64,000 bases of DNA from Thermomonospora echinospora. GTDB lineage: Bacteria; Actinomycetota; Actinomycetes; Streptosporangiales; Streptosporangiaceae. Below, piece by piece: positions 57,973 to 64,000 of this stretch. How positions within the stretch are numbered: the first letter of the stretch is position 1; each line of letters begins with the position of its first letter. The notes under the pieces are model-generated. The model did no database searches. It saw nothing but the letters and a program-made list of their open reading frames with translations, and was not told where the DNA came from. The stretch lies in assembly GCF_900108175.1 (NCBI RefSeq), contig NZ_FNVO01000008.1:125127-189126 (forward strand). Reading direction: 5' to 3'. Position numbers and translations under genes: made by a program.

Positions 57973-59333
57973 GCCCCTTCGACTACGAGGTGGACGTGGC
58001 GGTCGTCGGCGGTGGGGCCTGCGGCCTCGTCACCGCCCTGCGCGCCGCCCGCTCCCCCGGCCTGACCGTCGCCGTCTTCGAGAAGAGCACCCGCGAGGGC
58101 TGCAACGCCCAGATCTCCAGCGGCAGCCTCGCCGCAGGCGGCACCCGCTTCCAGCGGGCCGCCGGGATCGACGACTCGCCCGCCCGGCATGCCCGCGACA
58201 TCCTCGCTGTCAGCGGCGACACCGAGGCGGCCCCGCTCGTCCACGCGGTGTGCGAGGCGGCGCCCCGGTACGTCGAGTGGCTGGCCGACGAACTCGGGCA
58301 CCCGCTCGAACTCGGTCTGGACATGGCCCGGTCCGGGCAGTCCGTCCCCCGGCTGCATACCGACGTCGGCCGGGGCGGGGGAGCGCTGCTCGTCCGGACC
58401 CTGCGGCGGGCCGTCGAGACGGCGGCGAACATCGCCTTCCTCGACGCCACTCCCGGTACCGGCCTCCTCAGTGAGGACGGGCGGGTGACCGGAGTCCTGG
58501 TCCGGGAGAACGGGCGGACGCGGCGGGTTGGTGCACGGGCCGTCGTTCTTGCCGCCGACGGCTTCGCCGCGAACACCGAGATGCTGGCCGAGCACTGCCC
58601 CGACGCGTGCGGCGCCTTCTATGGAGGGGTCGGCACCAGTACGGGAGACGCCATCTCCTGGGGCGTCGCGCTGGGCGCCGGGACCCGCAACATGTCCGCA
58701 TACCTCGGGCACGGGATGATCGTCCCCGGCCACGGCACCCGCCTCAATCCCGTCCTGCCGTTCCTCGGCGCCCTGCTCGTCGGCTCCGACGGACGCCGCT
58801 TCGCCGACGAGCGCGCCCAGGGCTACTCCCGGCTCGGCCGGATCATCGCCGCCCGGCCCGACGGCCGGGCCGTCCTGATCTGGGACGACCGCATGCACGA
58901 CACGGCGATGAACTCGGAACTGATGCGGCAGTCGCAGGAGGCGGGCGCCTTCCGCCGCCACCCCGACCTGGCGGCGCTGGCCACCGCCCTTGCCCTGCCC
59001 GCGGAGGCGCTGGCCGAGACCCTGCGGATGTTCCGCGCCGTCTCCTCCGACGGGGACCACGGCCCGCTCTCCTTCCCCCTGTACGCGGCCCGTGTCACCC
59101 ACGGCATCCTCGCCACCCAGGGCGGGCTCACCGTGGACACGACCGGCCACGTACTGCACGCCTCCGGCCGTCGCATCCCGAACCTGTATGCCGGCGGCGG
59201 TTCCGCCGCCGGCATCTCGGGCCCGTCCACCGAGGGCTACATGTCCGGCAACGGCCTCCTGGCCGCCCTGGGCCTGGGCTGGATCATCGGAAACCACCTC
59301 GCCGTCACCCTGCCGCACTCCGCCCGCACCTGA
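57969..59333 (+). CDS. FAD-dependent oxidoreductase, FrdA/KstD type, copy 3 (454 aa)
   Basis: VAVVGGGACGLVTALRAARS for FAD, then VAVFEKSTREGCNAQISSGS, a flavin loop with a Cys. LVRTLRRAVETAANIAFLDA and VVLAADGFAANTEMLAEHCP are mid-domain signatures, and IPNLYAGGGSAAGISGPSTE the C-terminal flavin contact. GLDMARSGQSVPRLHTDVGR matches the ASGQSVPRSHPTDTR loop of copy 1, so copies 1 and 3 are closer to each other than to copy 2. Last gene of operon B; a strong hairpin follows 20 bp after the stop. Substrate unknown. Confidence 0.86.
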   Translation: MSPFDYEVDVAVVGGGACGLVTALRAARSPGLTVAVFEKSTREGCNAQISSGSLAAGGTRFQRAAGIDDSPARHARDILAVSGDTEAAPLVHAVCEAAPRYVEWLADELGHPLELGLDMARSGQSVPRLHTDVGRGGGALLVRTLRRAVETAANIAFLDATPGTGLLSEDGRVTGVLVRENGRTRRVGARAVVLAADGFAANTEMLAEHCPDACGAFYGGVGTSTGDAISWGVALGAGTRNMSAYLGHGMIVPGHGTRLNPVLPFLGALLVGSDGRRFADERAQGYSRLGRIIAARPDGRAVLIWDDRMHDTAMNSELMRQSQEAGAFRRHPDLAALATALALPAEALAETLRMFRAVSSDGDHGPLSFPLYAARVTHGILATQGGLTVDTTGHVLHASGRRIPNLYAGGGSAAGISGPSTEGYMSGNGLLAALGLGWIIGNHLAVTLPHSART

Positions 59334-59353
59334 CGCCCGCCCGCTCAGATCGG

Positions 59354-59386
59354 GACGTCTCCCGCAGGGGGAACGCGGGAGACGTC
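59354..59386 (+). terminator. Terminator of operon B
   Basis: GACGTCTCCCGC / GCGGGAGACGTC, a perfect 12-bp stem with a 9-nt loop, 20 bp beyond the last flavoprotein gene, followed by GGAAAA on the plus strand. It marks the end of the 8.5-kb transcript starting at 50866. Confidence 0.75.
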
Positions 59387-59484
59387 GGAAAACCCGGTCA
59401 GACAGGGCATCACGCCATGGCGGAGGATATGACTGTGACACGCCCGGGGCTTTCGGGCGGGCGCCGAGCATCGCGGAGGGATGA

Positions 59485-59721
59485 ATGCTGGAGGAATGGA
59501 TCGAGGCGGTCTGCCTGGAGCTGGGCCTGGAACGCGACCAGATCGACCGGGACCTCGTCCTGGACCTGGCCCGCGACGTGGCCCACGGGGTGGCCCGCCC
59601 GGCGGCGCCGCTGACCGCCTACCTGCTGGGGCTGGCGGTGGGCCGGGGCGACGCCGCCCGTGACGCCGCGGCCCGGATCACCGACCTGGCCGAGGGCTGG
59701 GCGGAACGGTCCCGGGACTAG
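59485..59721 (+). CDS. DUF6457-like small protein (78 aa)
   Basis: MLEEWIEAVCLELGLERDQI, then DLVLDLARDVAHGVARPAAP, LTAYLLGLAVGRGDAARDAA and ITDLAEGWAERS. An all-helical small domain that in actinobacteria often forms the C-terminal part of molybdenum cofactor guanylyltransferase or sits near Moco genes. Here it is free-standing, 17 kb from mobA. GGAGGG lies 5 nt before the ATG. Its stop overlaps the stop of the convergent gene by 4 bp. Probable helper in molybdenum cofactor handling, by association only. Confidence 0.65.
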   Translation: MLEEWIEAVCLELGLERDQIDRDLVLDLARDVAHGVARPAAPLTAYLLGLAVGRGDAARDAAARITDLAEGWAERSRD

Positions 59722-59951
59722 CGGCGCTCCTCCAACTCGCCGACCGGCACCACGTCCCGCAGGAAGCCGCGGCGGCCCAGGAACGCCGACAGGCTCTCGC
59801 GGTGCTCCTGGCAGGCCAGCCAGATCTTGCGCCGCTCCGGGGTGTGGATCTTGGGGTTGTTCCAGCGCAGCGCCCACACGGCCGCGGCGTGGCAGCCCTT
59901 GGCCGAGCAGCGCGGCCGCTCGGCGGGATCTTCGAGTCCGGATTCGTTCAC
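59718..59951 (-). CDS. Conserved actinobacterial Cys/His mini-protein (77 aa)
   Basis: From GTG 59951: VNESGLEDPAERPRCSAKGC, HAAAVWALRWNNPKIHTPER, RKIWLACQEHRESLSAFLGR, then RGFLRDVVPVGELEERR. The CSAKGC and CQEH pairs make a C-x4-C...C-x2-H set able to bind one zinc. Proteins of this type are widespread in actinomycetes, sometimes labelled 'acetone carboxylase' without good reason. GGAG is 4 nt before the GTG. Function unknown; it converges on the DUF6457 gene. Confidence 0.65.
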   Translation of the reverse strand: MNESGLEDPAERPRCSAKGCHAAAVWALRWNNPKIHTPERRKIWLACQEHRESLSAFLGRRGFLRDVVPVGELEERR

Positions 59952-60106
59952 CGCTCCAGTGTGCCGCCCGGCGCCCGCCGCTCCGGCCGCCGGTCCCGCA
60001 GATGCGGACGAACGTACATGAAACGCGCATGAAACGCGCATGAACGGCGCTCCTGGTGGCATGGGAGGGGCACGGACCGGCAGGTCCGTGACACCTGGGA
60101 GGCGAC

Positions 60107-60658
60107 ATGACGAGCCCGACGAGCCGGACGAGCCGGAATCTGCGACGGCGGCCCCCGCTGGGCCTGCCGGCCGGACCCGCCGTGCTGGGCATCTACCTCA
60201 ACGACCACCTGATCGGGGCGACCGGCGGGACGGAACTGGCCAAGCGGATCGCCAAGGCGCACCGGGGCACCCCGGCTGGCCCGGAGCTGGACCGGCTGGC
60301 CACCGAGGTCGCCGAGGACCGCCGGGAGCTGATGGGCATGATGACCGCCCTGGGCGTCCCGATCCGGCGCTACAAGGTGCTGATCGGCTGGCTGGGGGAG
60401 AAGCTGGGGCGGCTCAAGCCCAACGGGCGGCTGCTGCGCCGCTCCCCGCTGAGCAGCGTGATCGAGTTCGAGACGATGCGGCTCGGGGTGGAGGGCAAGC
60501 GCTCGGCCTGGAGCCTGCTGCGCCGGCTGGCCGAGCGGGACCGGCGGCTGGACGCGGCCCGGCTGGACCGGCTGCTGGAGCGGGCCGAACGCCAGTCGCG
60601 GCTGCTGGAGGAGATGCGGGTGCGCGCCGCCGAAGATCTCGTCGGCCCCGCCGAATGA
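60107..60658 (+). CDS. Conserved hypothetical helical protein (183 aa)
   Basis: Soluble and predicted mostly helical: AVLGIYLNDHLIGATGGTEL, LDRLATEVAEDRRELMGMMT, RRYKVLIGWLGEKLGRLKPN, SSVIEFETMRLGVEGKRSAW and LDRLLERAERQSRLLEEMRV. The conserved 'LN.Hl.ga.gg..L..R' start and the 'E.e.m.lgv.gK...W' middle recall actinobacterial proteins of unknown function found near stress genes. GGGAGGCGAC precedes the ATG. No known domain recognised, no membrane segment. A DUF2267 gene follows on the same strand. Confidence 0.7.
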   Translation: MTSPTSRTSRNLRRRPPLGLPAGPAVLGIYLNDHLIGATGGTELAKRIAKAHRGTPAGPELDRLATEVAEDRRELMGMMTALGVPIRRYKVLIGWLGEKLGRLKPNGRLLRRSPLSSVIEFETMRLGVEGKRSAWSLLRRLAERDRRLDAARLDRLLERAERQSRLLEEMRVRAAEDLVGPAE

Positions 60659-60694
60659 TCTACAGCGTAAAGGCGACGGCCGGGCTCGGCACCC

Positions 60695-60775
60695 CGGGCC
60701 GCGGCGTGCGCCAGGGGACGGCTGCGCCGCGGCGGACACCGTGACCACCGGCTCGGGCCGCGGCGTGCGTTAGGG
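60695..60775 (+). repeat. 22-bp direct repeat, two copies
   Basis: CGGGCCGCGGCGTGCG-NN-AGGG at 60695-60716 and 60754-60775; only the two N positions differ (CC versus TT). It lies in the spacer before the DUF2267 gene. It may be a regulator site or a duplication scar. Confidence 0.5.
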
Positions 60776-60838
60776 AGAGGGGATAGGGGGCAGGCTGTGG
60801 CCCTGCGGAGGACGACTGTGATGAGGGGAGCGGTCGAC

Positions 60839-61240
60839 ATGCAGCATGACGCGTTCATCGGCCTCGTCCAGAACCGGGCACGGCTGTCCAGCCGCGGCGA
60901 GGCCGAGCGGGCGTGCCGGGCCACCCTGGAGACGCTCGGCGAGCGGCTCCCCGAGGGGCTGACCGACAAGCTCGCCGCCCAGCTGCCCCACGAGATCGGA
61001 GAGCATCTGCGGCGCACGGAGGTCTACGGCGGCACCGGCACGGGCGAGCGGTTCGGCCGCCACGACTTCGTCGAGCGGATCGCCGCCCGCGCCGGCGTGG
61101 ACGAGCGCAAGGCCGCCTACCTGGCCCGGTCCGTGCTGGAGGTGGTGCACGAGGCGACCCAGGGCAAGATCATCGAGAAGGTCGAGGAGAGCCTGCCGCC
61201 GGACATCCGGGAGCTGGTCACGGCGGGCAGCAAGGGGTGA
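60839..61240 (+). CDS. DUF2267-type protein (133 aa)
   Basis: MQHDAFIGLVQNRARLSSRG, EAERACRATLETLGERLPEG, LTDKLAAQLPHEIGEHLRRT, FVERIAARAGVDERKAAYLA and VLEVVHEATQGKIIEKVEES. This helical pattern with two 'L..rl....a..la.QLP' type repeats is typical of DUF2267. Related genes often accompany stress or redox genes; the biochemical role is unknown. I chose the ATG at 60839 (GGGGAG 8 nt upstream) over GTG/ATG codons 18-42 nt earlier, because the domain begins at MQHD. Confidence 0.85.
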   Translation: MQHDAFIGLVQNRARLSSRGEAERACRATLETLGERLPEGLTDKLAAQLPHEIGEHLRRTEVYGGTGTGERFGRHDFVERIAARAGVDERKAAYLARSVLEVVHEATQGKIIEKVEESLPPDIRELVTAGSKG

Positions 61241-61506
61241 TCCCGCCCCGCTGAGGGCCCGGACCCAGACCTGCCGACCGGGCGGGATCGGCCGGTGGAA
61301 CGAGGTGTCCCCGGCTCCCCGAGGGGCTCTGGAGGGCCGGCGTCCCGGTGCCGGCCGGGGCGGTCCGGCCGTGGGACGGGCACCGGGCATGGCCGCCGGG
61401 CCGGTACGCTCGGGTGAATACGCTGCGCAATCATGCCTGATCAGGCTGCCTGGAACCTGGAGCGCGCGGCGTGGAAAGCGGCCGACCCGAGTGAAAAGGA
61501 TGATCG

Positions 61507-62931
61507 ATGCCGGTGCTACGGCCCCCGACGGAGCCGACGCTTGTCCCGCTGCCCCCGCGCGCGGCCGTGCTGGGCGCGCGAACCCAGGTGCTGGTCGTGG
61601 GAGGAGGCCCGGCCGGGCTGGGCGCCGCGCTGGGCGCCGCGGCCACCGGCGCCCGCGTCGTCCTGGCCGAGCGGCACGGCTTCCTGGGCGGCAACGCCAC
61701 CGCCGCCCTGGTGATGCCGCTGATGTCGTTCCACAACGAGAAGCGGCAGCAGGTCCCCGGCGACGAGACCCGGCTGCTGCCCACCGACCACGGCGAGGGC
61801 GAACCGGTCGTGGCGGGGGTGCTGTGGCGGCTGCTGGAGCGGCTGGTCGCCCAGGGCGGGGCCGTCTCCCCGTCGGTGCGGACCGGCTACACCGTTCCGT
61901 TCGACCCCGAGCTGTTCAAGCTGGTCGTGCTGGACATGCTGGACGAGGCGGGGGTGGAGCTGCTGCTGCACTCCCTGGCCTCCGGAGCGCTGGAGACCCC
62001 GGACGGGCGCCGGGTGGTGTTCGAGACCAAGTCCGGGCCGGTCGTCATCGAGGCCGACGTGGTGATCGACTGCACCGGCGACGGGGACGTCGCCGCCGCG
62101 GCCGGGGCGCGCTACGAGGTGGGACGCCCCGAGGACGGCCTCGTCCAGCCGATGACGCTGATGTTCCGGATGACGGGCTTCCAGCATGCCCGCTTCACCT
62201 CCTACGTGCGCGAGCATCCCGACCAGTGGCGCGGCGTGCACGGCCTGTGGGACCTGATCCGGCAGGCCACCGAGGCGGGCGAGCTGGAGCTGTCCCGGGA
62301 GGACATGCTGTTCTTCGCCACCCCGCACGCCGAGGAGGTCAGCGTCAACAGCACCCGCGTGACGGGGGCGCTGGGCACCAGCGTGTGGGACCTGACCCGG
62401 GCGGAGCACCAGAGCCGCCGCCAGATGGAGCAGATCGCCCGCTTCCTGCGCGGGCGGGTGCCCGGCTTCGAGGACGCCTACGTCGTCCAGAGCGGGGTGC
62501 AGATCGGGGTGCGCGAGACCCGCCGGATCGTCGGTGACTACCGGCTCACCGGCGACGACGTCCTGGCGGCGCGCAAGTTCGACGACGCGGTGGCCCGCGG
62601 CGCCTACCCGGTCGACATCCACAACCCCGACGGCTCGGGGACGACGCTGCGGCGGGTGCCCCTGGGGGAGTCCTACGACATCCCGCTGCGCTGTCTGCAC
62701 CCGGCCGGGATCGACCGGCTGATGGTGGCCGGACGCTGCATCTCCGGCACCCATGTGGCCCACTCCTCGTACCGGGTGATGCCCATCTCGATGGCGACCG
62801 GCCACGCCGCCGGGGTCTGCGCGGCGCTGGCCGCGCAGAGCGGGAAGCTCCCGCGCGACGTGCCCGCCGACGCGGTGCAGCGGGTGCTGCGGGAGCAGGA
62901 CGCCAGCCTGCGCGAGGACCTGGCCGCCTGA
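61507..62931 (+). CDS. FAD-dependent oxidoreductase, PF12831 type (474 aa)
   Basis: QVLVVGGGPAGLGAALGAAA and VVLAERHGFLGGNATAALVM for FAD. VIDCTGDGDVAAAAGARYEV, then ESYDIPLRCLHPAGIDRLMV and AGRCISGTHVAHSSYRVMPI, with ATGHAAGVCAALAAQ at the end, are the signatures of the 'FAD dependent oxidoreductase' family PF12831. No membrane segments. Natural substrate unknown for most members. ATG 61507 follows GTGAAAAGGATGATCG. It is unlike the three flavoproteins of operon B. Three hairpins follow the stop. Confidence 0.85.
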   Translation: MPVLRPPTEPTLVPLPPRAAVLGARTQVLVVGGGPAGLGAALGAAATGARVVLAERHGFLGGNATAALVMPLMSFHNEKRQQVPGDETRLLPTDHGEGEPVVAGVLWRLLERLVAQGGAVSPSVRTGYTVPFDPELFKLVVLDMLDEAGVELLLHSLASGALETPDGRRVVFETKSGPVVIEADVVIDCTGDGDVAAAAGARYEVGRPEDGLVQPMTLMFRMTGFQHARFTSYVREHPDQWRGVHGLWDLIRQATEAGELELSREDMLFFATPHAEEVSVNSTRVTGALGTSVWDLTRAEHQSRRQMEQIARFLRGRVPGFEDAYVVQSGVQIGVRETRRIVGDYRLTGDDVLAARKFDDAVARGAYPVDIHNPDGSGTTLRRVPLGESYDIPLRCLHPAGIDRLMVAGRCISGTHVAHSSYRVMPISMATGHAAGVCAALAAQSGKLPRDVPADAVQRVLREQDASLREDLAA

Positions 62932-63001
62932 GCCGCGGCCGGCCGGCGGGCCGCCCGCGGCGGGCCCGGACCAGGTCGGAGAGGGCCTGTGAAAAGTGAA
63001 A

Positions 63002-63108
63002 GCGACGCCGGGTGGATACGGGGGCAATCCACCCGGCGTCGCATCATCGGTGTTCCGACGGGGGCCCGGAACACCGGCACGGGCGCTCCGACGGGGGACC
63101 AGAGCGCC
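63002..63108. terminator. Three consecutive hairpins sharing an ACGGGGG loop
   Basis: Hairpin 1 (63002-63042): arms GCGACGCCGGGTGGAT / ATCCACCCGGCGTCGC, 16 bp. Hairpin 2 (63048-63076): CGGTGTTCCG / CGGAACACCG, 10 bp. Hairpin 3 (63082-63108): GGCGCTC / GAGCGCC, 7 bp. All three loops contain ACGGGGG. They lie between converging genes ending at 62931 and 63154, so termination from both sides is likely, but the common loop suggests more than that. Confidence 0.65.
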
Positions 63109-63153
63109 GGTACAAATCGTACACCGAAACCCCCCGCGGTTAGTCAAGAAAAG

Positions 63154-63483
63154 TCACGAGCCGATTTCTGGAGGTTGTCCGGAAATCTCCTTACGGTCAA
63201 GACTTTGCGTGTCCTCCAGGTGCACCCGGGCCTGCGGCTCACGGCCGCCGTTGGCCATCACCACGCTGATGTAAGGCAGCACGAGTGCGGTGACCACCAG
63301 CGCGCCCGCGATCCACAGCGGGGCCCCGGCGGTCGCGATGATCACGGCGACGACGAAGCACACGGTCCGCACGCCCATGGACAGCAGGTAGCGCCGCTGC
63401 CGGTGCCCGATGTCCTGCGACATGGGCACGGGGGCGTTGGTGACGGTGTAAACGTCGGCGTGTCTACGGGGAATCACCTTCAC
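63154..63483 (-). CDS. DUF3099-type membrane protein (109 aa)
   Basis: Two hydrophobic helices, YLLSMGVRTVCFVVAVIIAT and LWIAGALVVTALVLPYISVV, preceded by DIGHRQRRYLLSMGVRT and followed by a polar tail. The 'R...Yl.sm..R..cf..a' start and 'lP.....aN' after helix 2 are DUF3099 signatures, a family restricted to actinobacteria. Start is GTG 63483 with no ribosome site, perhaps leaderless. Function unknown. It is divergent from the dodecin gene with a 50-bp gap. Confidence 0.85.
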   Translation of the reverse strand: MKVIPRRHADVYTVTNAPVPMSQDIGHRQRRYLLSMGVRTVCFVVAVIIATAGAPLWIAGALVVTALVLPYISVVMANGGREPQARVHLEDTQSLDRKEISGQPPEIGS

Positions 63484-63533
63484 ACATCCACGTTAGGCGC
63501 AGGCCGCCACGGACGCGACACCAGGAGGGCCCC

Positions 63534-63746
63534 ATGACCGACCGTACGTACCGGGTGACCGACATCGTCGGCACCTCGCCCGAGGGGGTGGAGCAGGCGA
63601 TCCGGAACGGGATCAGGCGCGCCGCGCAGACTCTGCGGCATCTGGACTGGTTCGAGGTGACCGAGGTCCGGGGCCAGATCGAGGACGGCGAGGTGGCGCA
63701 CTTCCAGGTCGGACTGAAGGTCGGGTTCCGGCTCGAGGACGTCTGA
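63534..63746 (+). CDS. Dodecin family flavin-storage protein (70 aa)
   Basis: YRVTDIVGTSPEGVEQAIRN, GIRRAAQTLRHLDWFEVTEV, RGQIEDGEVAHFQVGLKVGF: full-length dodecin. The Trp in LDWFEV is the residue that stacks on the flavin, and the family's R/Q contacts (RGQIEDG) follow. Twelve copies form a hollow sphere that stores riboflavin, FMN or related flavins. ATG with CAGGAGGG upstream. It is followed by a strong terminator. The many flavoenzymes in the window may profit from it, but no direct link is visible. Confidence 0.93.
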   Translation: MTDRTYRVTDIVGTSPEGVEQAIRNGIRRAAQTLRHLDWFEVTEVRGQIEDGEVAHFQVGLKVGFRLEDV

Positions 63747-63759
63747 GCACCCTGGACCG

Positions 63760-63791
63760 CCGTGATCCCCGCGCTGACGCGGGGATCACGG
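63760..63791. terminator. Terminator between dodecin and TldD-like genes
   Basis: CCGTGATCCCCGC / GCGGGGATCACGG, a perfect 13-bp stem with a GCTGAC loop, placed between the dodecin stop (63746) and the stop of the convergent gene (63809). Confidence 0.8.
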
Positions 63792-63808
63792 TGTCCTGTC
63801 CGGCCCGG

Positions 63809-64000
63809 TCAGGACGCCTGGCTGACGGTGGACATGTTGAAGTCGGCCACCCGCACCGGCGGCATCGCGGTACGGGTGAAGTAGTCCGACCATTCGCGGG
63901 GCAGCGTCCGCCCGGTGGCGCCCACCTCGGTCAGCCGGGACAGCAGGTCGACCGGGCTCTCGTTGAACCGGAAGTTGTTGACCTCGCCGACGACCTCGCC
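63809..64000 (-). CDS. TldD/PmbA-like metallopeptidase-related protein, C-terminal end (5' part outside window)
   Basis: The last 63 residues are present: GEVVGEVNNFRFNESPVDLL, SRLTEVGATGRTLPREWSDY, FTRTAMPPVRVADFNMSTVS, QAS. The 'NNFRFNESPvdlL....evG' run followed by 'P.lrv..F.mss.s.as' fits the C-terminus of actinobacterial TldD/PmbA-family proteins (peptide processing, modulator-of-gyrase family). The HExxxH region would lie outside. Stop TGA at 63809-63811. Call rests on a short stretch. Confidence 0.6.
   Translation of the reverse strand, partial: GEVVGEVNNFRFNESPVDLLSRLTEVGATGRTLPREWSDYFTRTAMPPVRVADFNMSTVSQAS

Noticed and set aside
50866-59333. Operon B as a nicotinate-type maleamate to maleate to fumarate route (isochorismatase-fold amidase plus racemase-fold isomerase)
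   Set aside because: Both proteins lack the catalytic Cys that NicF- and NicE-type enzymes need, and no 2,5-dihydroxypyridine dioxygenase is present.
42464-59333. The island as the standard steroid (hsa/kstD) catabolic cluster
   Set aside because: HsaA/B/C/D/E/F/G-like proteins are present, but ketosteroid 9-hydroxylase, side-chain genes and the KstR operator are absent, while lyase, isochorismatase and racemase folds are foreign to it. A relation by ancestry is possible.

Overview
The window is very GC-rich, with strong G/C preference at third codon positions, frequent GTG starts, GTGA/ATGA stop-start overlaps and gene families typical of filamentous actinomycetes (DUF3099, MocR/YczE pair, FdhD, dodecin, IclR/TetR pairs, DUF6457). 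I infer a high-GC actinomycete, perhaps of the Streptosporangiales/Thermomonosporaceae type. The genus cannot be fixed from this sequence alone. No transposase, integrase or CRISPR array is visible.

1-12.9 kb holds mixed chromosomal genes: a cut-off sulfotransferase, a decayed sirtuin remnant, a DUF1444-like protein, an MFS transporter, a CBS-pair protein, the divergent MocR/YczE pair, two hydrolases, fdhD, a two-domain DUF4333 lipoprotein, a universal stress protein, a zinc alcohol dehydrogenase and a flavodoxin-like oxidoreductase. 13.0-25.7 kb is a surface-glycan or glycoconjugate locus. Two tandem GT2 genes precede two tightly overlapping divergent operons. The minus operon encodes a carbamoyltransferase, a GT2-HAD(GmhB-like) fusion, two GT9 (heptosyltransferase-like) enzymes and a GT4-like enzyme. 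The plus operon encodes a GT4 enzyme, GmhA, HldE and a UDP-glucuronate decarboxylase-like SDR. Together they supply all steps from sedoheptulose 7-phosphate to ADP-heptose in what appears to be a Gram-positive organism.

25.8-42.4 kb is built around selenium and molybdenum cofactor use. It contains tRNA-Sec (UCA), selD, selA-selB, rtcB, moaA and mobA, interleaved with an acyl-CoA ligase, a degenerate PrpE-like synthetase, an MFS/MarR pair with a perfect operator palindrome, a Crp-like regulator and an EF-hand protein. fdhD at 8.7 kb and a DUF6457 gene at 59.5 kb fit the same theme. The expected user, a selenocysteine/molybdopterin formate dehydrogenase, is not in the window.

42.4-59.3 kb is an aromatic-ring catabolic island. 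A minus-strand operon (pentadienoate hydratase, acylating acetaldehyde dehydrogenase, hydroxy-oxovalerate aldolase) lies next to an IclR regulator with a matching palindrome. A plus-strand operon carries an HsaA-like oxygenase, extradiol dioxygenase, C-C hydrolase and flavin reductase. A second plus-strand operon carries a paralogous oxygenase, an ICL/PEP-mutase-family lyase, three FrdA/KstD-type flavoproteins, an SDR, an isochorismatase-fold protein and an Asp/Glu-racemase-fold protein. Both plus-strand operons start behind the same palindrome, CCTGTAGT-N4-ACTACAGG, and a TetR gene sits beside the first copy, so they look like one regulon. The second operon is the best candidate for an undescribed system: its isochorismatase-fold and racemase-fold proteins both lack the catalytic cysteines of their families.

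59.4-64 kb returns to small conserved genes (DUF6457, a Cys/His mini-protein, DUF2267, a PF12831-type flavoprotein, DUF3099, dodecin), a cluster of three hairpins with a common loop motif, and the C-terminal end of a TldD/PmbA-like gene cut by the window edge.
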